Of a stretch of 8,241 nt of DNA, positions 1-5,482 are shown in pieces (within the stretch, counting starts at the first letter, position 1; each line of letters opens with the position of its first letter). Position numbers and translations under genes: made by a program. The stretch lies in the NCBI GenBank assembly GCA_947478935.1, contig CANJXV010000105.1, positions 1 through 8,241 on the forward strand, given 5' to 3'. The DNA is from Comamonadaceae bacterium (GTDB lineage Bacteria > Pseudomonadota > Gammaproteobacteria > Burkholderiales > Burkholderiaceae_C). Below the pieces are notes generated by a model. The model was not told where the DNA came from. It saw nothing but the letters and a program-made list of their open reading frames with translations, and did not search any database.

Positions 1-28
1 TGAGCAAAAGCACACTGTCCAATTCCAT
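1..28 (-). CDS. Possible start of a divergent gene, cut by the window edge
   Basis: Reading the minus strand from an ATG at 28-26 gives nine open codons to the window edge (M-E-L-D-S-V-L-L-L). The hydrophobic run could be the start of a membrane segment or signal peptide. There is no clear Shine-Dalgarno sequence in front of the ATG. The AT-rich stretch at 37-54, which includes a 12-base palindrome, could hold the promoter of this gene. A divergent gene would explain why 1-159 carries nothing on the + strand. The evidence is only a start codon and a short open frame, so this may be chance. Confidence 0.25.
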
Positions 29-36
29 ACCGCACC

Positions 37-48
37 ACTTTTAAAAGT
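37..48. repeat. 12-base perfect palindrome (ACTTTTAAAAGT)
   Basis: A perfect self-complementary 12-mer lies in the gap before the first + strand gene, followed at 55-66 by a second small inverted repeat (GCCC, four bases, GGGC). The pair sits where a divergent promoter region would be expected. It could be an operator or just AT-rich promoter DNA. No regulator is recognisable from the sequence. Confidence 0.3.
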
Positions 49-73
49 TCATTAGCCCACTAGGGCGGGGGGA

Positions 74-102
74 TTGTCGCACTGCCGCGTGGCTGTTATG
101 CA
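74..102 (+). promoter_or_regulatory. Possible sigma-70 promoter for the DUF2306 gene
   Basis: TTGTCG at 74-79 (four of six matches to the -35 consensus) is followed after 17 bases by TATGCA at 97-102, preceded by a TG at 94-95 as in extended -10 promoters. Transcription would start near 109 and leave a leader of about 50 bases before the ATG at 160. The -10 hexamer itself is a poor match, so this is tentative. Confidence 0.25.
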
Positions 103-159
103 GGCAGTACCATCGTGTTTTCACAAACCGAAGCCTGACCTGGTAACCGGCGTGTCGCT

Positions 160-573
160 ATGCAAATGTCCCCCCTCATCGCCGTCCACATGAGCGCCGC
201 TCTGGGCGCGCTGGTGCTCGGGCCCGTCGCCATTTGGGCACGCAAGGGCGCCGTGCTGCGGCCGCGCGTGCACCGTGCTTTTGGCTACGGCTTTGTCACT
301 CTCATGCTGGGCGCCAGCATCAGCGGTATGTTTATCCGCGACTACCAACTGCCCAATATCGAAGGCTACACGCCCATCCATCTGCTGATTCCGGTCACGC
401 TGCTGAGTTTGTGGATCAGTTTTTCTGCGCTGTACAAGGGCAACATCGCGGTACACCGCAAAACTATGGTCTCGCTGTACCTGGGCGCCTGCGTCACTGC
501 GGGGGCGTTTACCCTACTGCCCAGCCGTTATTTGGGGCAGTTAATTTGGGGCCAATGGCTGGGCCTTTTGTAA
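160..573 (+). CDS. DUF2306-type four-helix membrane protein
   Basis: A 137-residue integral inner-membrane protein of unknown function that resembles the DUF2306 family. Four hydrophobic segments are visible at about residues 5-27, 41-59, 73-92 and 103-121. Histidines fall at or near the membrane segments (H10, H38, H74, H99), two of them in HR pairs (38-39 and 99-100), as I recall for this family. Length and architecture fit a complete member. An in-frame stop at 136-138 limits the start to the ATG at 160 or the second ATG at 166; neither has a good Shine-Dalgarno sequence. The stop lies 26 bases before glnS, but glnS appears to have its own promoter in that gap. The family has no settled biochemical role. 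Ligand binding by the histidines, for example haem or metal, would be speculation. Family assignment is from remembered pattern, not a search. Confidence 0.75.
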   Translation: MQMSPLIAVHMSAALGALVLGPVAIWARKGAVLRPRVHRAFGYGFVTLMLGASISGMFIRDYQLPNIEGYTPIHLLIPVTLLSLWISFSALYKGNIAVHRKTMVSLYLGACVTAGAFTLLPSRYLGQLIWGQWLGLL

Positions 574-587
574 CCAAGCGCCCCGCC

Positions 588-593
588 TAAAAT
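588..593 (+). promoter_or_regulatory. -10 element (TAAAAT) directly in front of glnS
   Basis: TAAAAT matches the sigma-70 -10 consensus at five of six positions and ends six bases before the glnS ATG. Transcription would then begin at or next to the A of the start codon, giving a leaderless mRNA. No Shine-Dalgarno sequence is present between 574 and 599, which fits. A convincing -35 box is missing; TTTTGT at 566-571 is the nearest at 16-base spacing. Confidence 0.5.
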
Positions 594-599
594 CCCCGC

Positions 600-2390
600 A
601 TGACCGTGCCCCATACCGCTCCCGAAGCCGACAGCAACAAACCCAGTAACTTTCTGCGCCAGATCATCGACGCAGACCTCGCGCGGGGCACCTATGCCAG
701 CCGCCGCTGGGCCGGTAGCCCCGGCGATGCCGTCCACCATTCCGCTGGCGCGCCCGACCCGGCCCGCATCCGCACCCGCTTTCCGCCCGAGCCCAATGGC
801 TACTTACATGTAGGCCACGCCAAAAGTATTTGCCTCAACTTTGGGCTGGCGCGTGACTACGGCGGCGTATGCCACATGCGCTTTGACGACACCAACCCGG
901 AAAAAGAAGACACCGAATACGTCGACTCCATCCTTGACGCGGTGCGCTGGTTGGGCTTTGGCTGGGACGCCAACGGCACCTCGCACCTTTTCCAGGCCAG
1001 CGACTATTTTGGGTTTATGTACCGCGCTGCGGAATATTTGATCGAAACCGGCCACGCCTACGTGGACGAGCAAAGCGCCGACGAAATGCGCGCCAACCGG
1101 GGCGACTTTGGCAAGCCCGGCATCAACAGCCCGTTTCGTAGCCGCACGCCCGCTGACAACCTGGCCCGCTTTCGCGAAATGCGCGATGGCCTGCATGCTG
1201 ATGGCGCCATGGTGCTGCGCGCCAGGATCGACATGGCCAGCCCCAATATCAATATGCGCGACCCGGCCATCTACCGCATCCGCCGCGCAACGCACCACAA
1301 CACCGGCGATACCTGGTGCATCTACCCGATGTACACCTACGCGCATCCGCTGGAAGACGCGCTGGAGCAAATTACCCACAGCATCTGCACGCTGGAATTT
1401 GAAGACCAGCGCCCGTTTTACGACTGGGTGCTTCAGCGCCTGGCCGAAGGCGGCTTGCTGGCACAGCCCCTGCCCCAGCAATATGAATTTGCGCGCCTGA
1501 ACCTTACCTATGTGATTACCAGCAAACGCAAACTGGCCGCGCTGGTAAATGAGCACAAAGTAAATGGCTGGGACGACCCGCGCATGCCCACCATCGTCGG
1601 CCTGCGCCGGCGCGGCTACACGCCCGAGAGCCTGCAACTCTTTGCCGAGCGCATTGGCGTAACCAAAAGCGATAGCTGGATTGACTACGCCACCCTGGAA
1701 GGCTGCTTGCGCGAAACCTTGGACGGCAGCGCGGCGCGCGCCATGGCGGTGCTCGACCCGGTAAAACTGGTGCTGACCAACTGGGACGAGGTGATGGGCG
1801 CGGGTACCCTGGACGCGTGCAGCGCTCCGGTACACCCGCACCACCCCGAGCGCGGCCAGCGCAATTTTGTAATTGGCCGCGAAGTCTGGATCGAGCGCGG
1901 CGACTATGAAGAGACGCCACCGCAAGGTTTTTTCAGGCTCTTCCCTGGCAACAAAGTGCGGCTGAAATACGGCTACATCATCGAATGCACGGGCGCGGTC
2001 AAAGACGCCAGCGGTCGCATCACCGAAGTGCATGCCACCCTCATCCCCGACACCAAAAGCGGCACGCCGGGCTCGTCCAGCGTCAAGGTCAAAGGCGTCA
2101 TCACCTGGGTCAGCGCCCACGACGGCCTGGCCGCCGAAGTGCGCATGTACGACCGCCTCTTCCTCGACCCGCAGCCCGACGCCGGCGGCAAAGACTACCT
2201 GGAAAGCCTGAACCCCGACAGCCTCAAAACCGTGACCGCCATCGTGGAGCCTTCGCTTGCCAACGCACTGCCGGATGAGAAGTTTCAGTTTGAACGGCAT
2301 GGCTACTTTGTTGCCGACCGCGTGGACCACGCGGCGGGCAAACCGGTGTTTAATTTTGCGGTGGGCTTGAAGGATTCCTTTGGGAAATAG
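600..2390 (+). CDS. glnS: Glutaminyl-tRNA synthetase (GlnRS)
   Basis: Charges tRNA-Gln with glutamine using ATP in the cytoplasm; a class I aminoacyl-tRNA synthetase. The 596-residue protein aligns by eye along its whole length with E. coli GlnRS (about 554 residues). The class I HIGH signature appears as HVGH at 70-73 inside FPPEPNGYLHVGHAKS, followed by FDDTNP at 95-100. The KMSKS-equivalent loop reads TSKRK at 307-311 (MSKRK in E. coli). The C-terminal half carries the two beta-barrel anticodon-binding domains, with blocks such as KVKGVITWVS and YDRLF, and ends in the usual VGLKDSFGK-like tail. About 22 extra residues lie between the N-terminal helix and the first strand (roughly 31-56). 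The ATG at 600 is chosen because N-terminal homology (NFLRQIIDADLA) begins at residue 17. There is no Shine-Dalgarno sequence; see the -10 element. No terminator is evident downstream. Confidence 0.97.
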   Translation: MTVPHTAPEADSNKPSNFLRQIIDADLARGTYASRRWAGSPGDAVHHSAGAPDPARIRTRFPPEPNGYLHVGHAKSICLNFGLARDYGGVCHMRFDDTNPEKEDTEYVDSILDAVRWLGFGWDANGTSHLFQASDYFGFMYRAAEYLIETGHAYVDEQSADEMRANRGDFGKPGINSPFRSRTPADNLARFREMRDGLHADGAMVLRARIDMASPNINMRDPAIYRIRRATHHNTGDTWCIYPMYTYAHPLEDALEQITHSICTLEFEDQRPFYDWVLQRLAEGGLLAQPLPQQYEFARLNLTYVITSKRKLAALVNEHKVNGWDDPRMPTIVGLRRRGYTPESLQLFAERIGVTKSDSWIDYATLEGCLRETLDGSAARAMAVLDPVKLVLTNWDEVMGAGTLDACSAPVHPHHPERGQRNFVIGREVWIERGDYEETPPQGFFRLFPGNKVRLKYGYIIECTGAVKDASGRITEVHATLIPDTKSGTPGSSSVKVKGVITWVSAHDGLAAEVRMYDRLFLDPQPDAGGKDYLESLNPDSLKTVTAIVEPSLANALPDEKFQFERHGYFVADRVDHAAGKPVFNFAVGLKDSFGK

Positions 2391-2446
2391 GCATCGTTGC
2401 AGGGCAGTAATGCAAGCATCCAATTGCAAAGGTAAATCGCTTAAGG

Positions 2447-2462
2447 CGAAGATAGATCTTCG
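2447..2462. repeat. Short perfect hairpin in the glnS-DUF924 spacer
   Basis: CGAAGAT and ATCTTCG form a 7-base inverted repeat separated by two bases (realistically six pairs with a four-base loop). It lies 57 bases after the glnS stop. No T-run follows, so it is not a classical intrinsic terminator. It could be a weak mRNA 3' structure or a small operator. The rest of 2391-2517 shows nothing else I can name. Confidence 0.35.
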
Positions 2463-2517
2463 GCAACCTCCTGCGCGAAACAGATACTGCAAGCAAGTTA
2501 ATTAAGGCCTTCAAGCT

Positions 2518-3057
2518 TTGCACCCCCACCCCATCCTCCGCTTCTGGTTCAGCGAGCTCACCCCCAAGCAGCACTACGCCAAGGACGCTACCTTAGATGA
2601 CGCCATCCGCACCCGCTTTGGCGCAATACTAGAGGCTGCGACACGCTGTGAGTTATTTGCCTGGCGCGCCACGCCCGAGGGGCGGCTTGCCGAGGTCTTG
2701 GTGCTAGACCAGTTCTCGCGCAATGTGTACCGCGACACGGCCCGCGCTTTTGCGCAAGACGCGCTGGCCCTGGCGTTGGCGCAAGAGCTGGTAGCCAGTG
2801 GGCAAGACCGCAGCCTGCCCCTGGCGCAGCGCAGCTTTGCCTACATGCCCTATATGCACAGCGAGTCGGCACTGGTACACGACCAAGCCATCGCGCTTTT
2901 TTCGCAGCCGGGCATGGAAGACAGCCTAGGCTTTGAGCTGCGCCACCAAGCCATCATCGAGCGCTTTGGCCGTTACCCGCACCGCAACGCCCTCTTAGGC
3001 CGTGAGTCCACGCCCGAAGAGCTGGCCTTCTTAAGTGAGCCGGGATCGTCGTTTTAG
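2518..3057 (+). CDS. DUF924-family protein
   Basis: A 179-residue soluble protein that matches the DUF924 pattern from end to end. The visible landmarks are FWF near the N-terminus (9-11), LDQFSRNVYR at 63-72, the RSFAYMPYMHSES helix at 106-117, and RHQAIIERFGRYPHRN ending at 157. The family is predicted all-helical and TPR-like; its function is not known, and none is claimed here. An in-frame TAA at 2503-2505 and the lack of any ATG before the conserved core force a TTG start at 2518. AAGG at 2504-2507 is a weak Shine-Dalgarno candidate ten bases upstream. The length is typical for the family and the gene seems intact, ending in TAG. It has its own spacing on both sides, so no operon is implied. 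Confidence 0.88.
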   Translation: MHPHPILRFWFSELTPKQHYAKDATLDDAIRTRFGAILEAATRCELFAWRATPEGRLAEVLVLDQFSRNVYRDTARAFAQDALALALAQELVASGQDRSLPLAQRSFAYMPYMHSESALVHDQAIALFSQPGMEDSLGFELRHQAIIERFGRYPHRNALLGRESTPEELAFLSEPGSSF

Positions 3058-3124
3058 GCCTAGGCGCTTGGATGCTGGCGCGGGTGGGCCGCTGAGACGG
3101 CTCTACCTAAAGCCAGGCTTAGGC
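3058..3124. other. Possible nested stem-loops after the DUF924 gene
   Basis: Starting right after the stop codon, GCCTAGGC (3058-3065) can pair with GCTTAGGC (3117-3124), eight pairs with one G-U. Inside lies a second stem, GGGCCG (3086-3091) with CGGCTC (3098-3103), six pairs with one G-U and a six-base loop. No T-run follows either stem. It may be a 3' mRNA structure that protects or ends the DUF924 transcript, or a chance fold in GC-rich DNA. Confidence 0.25.
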
Positions 3125-3142
3125 ATCGCTACTTAGTGCCGA

Positions 3143-3148
3143 TAAACT
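3143..3148 (+). promoter_or_regulatory. -10 element (TAAACT) directly in front of the 90-residue gene
   Basis: TAAACT ends seven bases before the ATG at 3156, and TTAGGC at 3119-3124 could serve as a poor -35 box at 18-base spacing. As with glnS, there is no Shine-Dalgarno sequence between this hexamer and the start codon, so the transcript would be leaderless or nearly so. The repeated arrangement in two genes of the same window makes each call more believable. Confidence 0.4.
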
Positions 3149-3155
3149 CGATCTC

Positions 3156-3428
3156 ATGACCCCCGCCGCCCTCGCCCCCCTGCATCAAGCCCTAGCCCAG
3201 TTGCGCGCGGAGGCTTTGGGGGTGCAGGCCTTTTGCGCGCAGGCGCGCTCGCAAGAAGCATTGCTAGCCGCGCTGCCGCCGCGCTATGGCGAAGTGTGGC
3301 TAGGGCTGATAGATCGGCTTGAGTCCAGTGCTTTGTTTAGCGAAGAGAGTTGTTCCTTCAGCCAGTCTTCCCTGCTAGACAACCTGGACGGTTGGCTGGG
3401 CAAGGCGGCCGAAAAGCTAGACGCATAG
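3156..3428 (+). CDS. Unrecognised 90-residue protein
   Basis: I do not recognise this protein. It is 90 residues long, has no signal peptide or membrane segment, and looks mostly helical. An alanine- and leucine-rich first half (about 1-43) is followed by a tryptophan- and leucine-containing middle (YGEVWLGLIDRLESS, 44-58) and an amphipathic-looking C-terminal end (LLDNLDGWLGKAAEKLDA). There are two cysteines, at 27 and 66. Support for a real gene comes from the intact frame, third-position GC similar to its neighbours, the ATG placed correctly behind a -10-like hexamer, and two hairpins right after the TAG stop. There is no Shine-Dalgarno sequence. It could be a lineage-restricted small protein. 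A false ORF in GC-rich DNA remains possible but less likely. Confidence 0.65.
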   Translation: MTPAALAPLHQALAQLRAEALGVQAFCAQARSQEALLAALPPRYGEVWLGLIDRLESSALFSEESCSFSQSSLLDNLDGWLGKAAEKLDA

Positions 3429-3456
3429 CGATTCATCGCCGCCGAAAATATTTGGC
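3428..3456 (+). terminator. Two small hairpins after the 90-residue gene
   Basis: The first (3428-3439) pairs GCGA with TCGC around a four-base loop and begins at the last base of the stop codon. The second (3441-3456) pairs GCCGAA with TTTGGC, six pairs with one G-U, around AATA. No proper T-tract follows, so at best this is a weak or Rho-assisted terminator. The remaining spacer up to 3630 is visibly more AT-rich; TTGACC at 3594-3599 resembles a -35 box, but I see no good -10 partner. Confidence 0.3.
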
Positions 3457-3630
3457 ACAGCGTTGTACACCGGCATAAGTACCTAAACGCACCACCGGTG
3501 CGCGACGCCGATTACCTCCTAGTAATTTGGTATCCATTGGGGCGATCCACGTAGGTCGTGCCAAGCTGATAACATAAATCTCGCGTTGGGACTTTGACCT
3601 TTATTCTTAACAATTCATTCCGTCAGAGAC

Positions 3631-4596
3631 ATGAAAAAAATTATTTCTGTAGTTGGTGCTCTTGGTATTTCTCTTCTGATTATTTCTTGTGGTGGTGGTG
3701 GAGGTAGCCCAGGCACAGACTCTGGTAACGGTACTGGTGCTTCTACCGGCACAGAAACCTACACGTTCGACCTGACAAATAGAGTGGCAAAGGCCTATCC
3801 GGAAAAATGCACCAACAGCATGGTGGCTTTTGAAATGAAATTCTTGAAAGATGGGCTGCAGTTCGTGCGAGGTACCGATAGCACTGACGAAGGGCCAAAT
3901 GGTAGCTGCATTGCCAAAGAAACCAAACCTTCAGAAGTTGGCGTGATGAACACTTACGCAGAGGCAAAAGATAGCGGTTTTCTCATCCCCTGCGGCGGTC
4001 CGGTTTGCACTTTTGCGCAACTAAATGGTACATACAAGGGCGTCGATGCTGACAAACGGGTGTGGACTCAAGTGGTTTCCCATCTTAAAAACTCAAATCA
4101 AATCAAATCGACAAAAACATGGACGGAGGGTCAAACACAAAAAGTGTCCTCTATAAGGCTGGAGTTTGTAGAAAACGACTATTGGATAGACCTCACTGCA
4201 CAAACCGGCGCGGTCTACGCACTCAAATGCTTACCTCCCAAGATTGCCTTTAAATTACGTTTTACTGCGGTGGGTTTAGGCTTCACTGAAGGCACTGACA
4301 GTGTCACTGTCAATAACGACGGAACTTGTACGCAGAATCCAACGCGGGAGGATGAGAAAGGTGTTATTGCCCCTTATGCAGCGGTCAAAAGCGATGGATT
4401 TATCATTCCCTGCGGCAATGCTATCTGCACTGGTTACGAGTTAAATCTGACCTATAAAGGAACCGATGGAGACGGCCGCGTCTGGGCCCAGAAGGTCAGC
4501 CATGTCAAAGGAAGTAAGGAAATCTTTTCTACCAAGACCTGGATTGACAGTAACGGCATAACTAAAGAAGCAGCCTCGAAATTAGTCCTCGATTAA
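3631..4596 (+). CDS. Secreted lipoprotein with a duplicated four-cysteine domain
   Basis: A 321-residue predicted lipoprotein of unknown function. The signal peptide has a KK start, a hydrophobic core (residues 4-18) and a lipobox I-I-S-C with the acylated cysteine at 20. A glycine-rich and Ser/Thr-rich linker follows (21-42). The rest is two copies of one domain, about 43-179 and 183-320. They align without gaps at an offset of exactly 140 residues, with about 57 identities over 121 positions by hand count. Each copy keeps four cysteines (60/200, 93/233, 121/261, 126/266), a GTDS block (81/221), IPCG (119/259), TYKG (134/274), RVW (143/283), VSH (149/289) and STKTW (160/300). The even number of cysteines suggests disulfides in an extracytoplasmic fold. 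Base composition is about 45% GC in the lines I tallied, against 60-65% in neighbours. The Shine-Dalgarno sequence is weak. I know no family for the repeat. Confidence 0.85.
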   Translation: MKKIISVVGALGISLLIISCGGGGGSPGTDSGNGTGASTGTETYTFDLTNRVAKAYPEKCTNSMVAFEMKFLKDGLQFVRGTDSTDEGPNGSCIAKETKPSEVGVMNTYAEAKDSGFLIPCGGPVCTFAQLNGTYKGVDADKRVWTQVVSHLKNSNQIKSTKTWTEGQTQKVSSIRLEFVENDYWIDLTAQTGAVYALKCLPPKIAFKLRFTAVGLGFTEGTDSVTVNNDGTCTQNPTREDEKGVIAPYAAVKSDGFIIPCGNAICTGYELNLTYKGTDGDGRVWAQKVSHVKGSKEIFSTKTWIDSNGITKEAASKLVLD

Positions 4597-4598
4597 GG

Positions 4599-4614
4599 GT
4601 GGTTTAAAAACCGC
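4599..4614 (+). terminator. Possible terminator after the lipoprotein gene
   Basis: GTGGTTT and AAACCGC form seven pairs (one G-U) around AA, more realistically six pairs with a four-base loop, starting two bases after the TAA stop. Downstream DNA is T-rich (tgctatttactttcc) but lacks an unbroken T-run. Its position makes a terminator role reasonable. The rest of the spacer to 4763 shows no other clear signal. Confidence 0.4.
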
Positions 4615-4763
4615 TGCTATTTACTTTCCTATATCGGCTGTCAGTAGGTAAGCTATCTGCTTGGCTCGGCATAAACGTCAATAATTTTTAACCATGTCGC
4701 CCCGGCGCCAGGCCGGGCCCTTGGCACGCGGGGCCGCCCGATACACTGGCGCGCTAATTTCTC

Positions 4764-4770
4764 AAGGAGA
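4764..4770 (+). promoter_or_regulatory. Ribosome binding site AAGGAGA that fixes the GST start
   Basis: AAGGAGA ends eight bases before the ATG at 4779, a near-consensus Shine-Dalgarno sequence at good spacing. It supports that ATG over the upstream ATG at 4694, which opens a different, overlapping frame. Confidence 0.75.
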
Positions 4771-4778
4771 CTTTCCCC

Positions 4779-5426
4779 ATGATCACGCTGTGCGGCTTTG
4801 CCGTTTCCAACTATTTCAATGTCGTAAAACAAGTTTTGCTCGAAAAGCAAATCCCCTACACCGAAGAGCGCACTATGACGCGCAGCAAGGACGAGGCGGT
4901 GTTGTCGGCCTCGCCGCTAGGCAAGGTGCCCTTTATCCGCACCGCGCAGGGCCCGCTGTGCGAGACGGCGGTGATTCTTGATTACCTGGAGGCGCAATTC
5001 CCAGCACACCCGCTCGTGCCCGCCGACGCGTTTGCTGCCGCCAAAGTGCGCGAACTGTGTACCTTTATCAATCTGCACTTGGAGCTTGTGGCGCGCGATT
5101 TATATCCCGCTGTGTTTTTCGGCGGCAGTGTCAGCGATGAGCAAAAAGAGAAAACCCGCAAGCACCTGATGCGTAATATCGAGGCCTTCAAGCGACTGGT
5201 GAAGTTTGCGCCCTATGTGGGCGGCGACATCTTCACACTGGCCGATTGCGTAGCCTTTAACAATTTGCCGCTGATAGGCATGGCCAGCAAAGCGGCCTAT
5301 GGTGAAGACCTGCTAGTAGCCGCTGGCGTGGACTACAAGCCCTATATGAAGCTAGTGGGCGAGCGCGCCAGTTCGCAACAAGTGGTGGCCGAGCGCAAAG
5401 CCGAAATGGCGCGTCCCAAAGACTAG
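4779..5426 (+). CDS. Glutathione S-transferase-like protein
   Basis: A 215-residue cytosolic protein of the glutathione S-transferase superfamily, which conjugates or reduces substrates using glutathione; the substrate cannot be told from sequence. The thioredoxin-like N-terminal domain (about 1-77) shows the S-N-x-x-N-x-x-K type motif with Ser10 as the likely active-site residue, SPLGKVPFI at 45-53 with the cis-proline that orders the glutathione backbone, and C-E-T-A at 61-64, the SNAIL/TRAIL-like position that holds the glutamyl group. The helical C-terminal domain contains G-x-x-F-T-L-A-D at 149-156, the usual N-capping box. Length is typical. The start is fixed by AAGGAGA. It is probably a single-gene unit: the AbrB-family gene begins 56 bases later after an inverted repeat, and the lipoprotein upstream has a terminator candidate. 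The exact class is uncertain. Confidence 0.9.
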   Translation: MITLCGFAVSNYFNVVKQVLLEKQIPYTEERTMTRSKDEAVLSASPLGKVPFIRTAQGPLCETAVILDYLEAQFPAHPLVPADAFAAAKVRELCTFINLHLELVARDLYPAVFFGGSVSDEQKEKTRKHLMRNIEAFKRLVKFAPYVGGDIFTLADCVAFNNLPLIGMASKAAYGEDLLVAAGVDYKPYMKLVGERASSQQVVAERKAEMARPKD

Positions 5427-5452
5427 GCAACCCTCGCGCCAGCCAGCACCAC

Positions 5453-5482
5453 GCATGCCGCCATTTTTTAACGTAGGCATGC
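5453..5482. repeat. 7-base inverted repeat touching the AbrB-family start codon
   Basis: GCATGCC at 5453-5459 and GGCATGC at 5476-5482 are perfect inverted copies around 16 bases that include a run of six Ts. The right arm ends one base before the ATG at 5483. It could be an operator, an mRNA hairpin that hides the start region, or the tail structure of the GST transcript. Confidence 0.4.

Noticed and set aside
804..2492. A very long open frame (562 codons) on the minus strand opposite glnS
   Set aside because: It lies antisense to a fully conserved glnS. Long antisense frames are expected opposite GC-rich genes, and the translation has no family features I can see.
3429..3630. Possible tRNA, small RNA or IS remnant in the spacer before the lipoprotein
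   Set aside because: No cloverleaf, T-loop motif, terminal inverted repeats with target duplication or transposase fragment could be found. Only small hairpins and AT-rich DNA are visible.
4694..4981. Upstream ATG opening a 95-codon frame into the GST gene
   Set aside because: It overlaps the GST gene in another frame and lacks a Shine-Dalgarno sequence, while the GST ATG has a strong one. The peptide looks like an out-of-frame reading.
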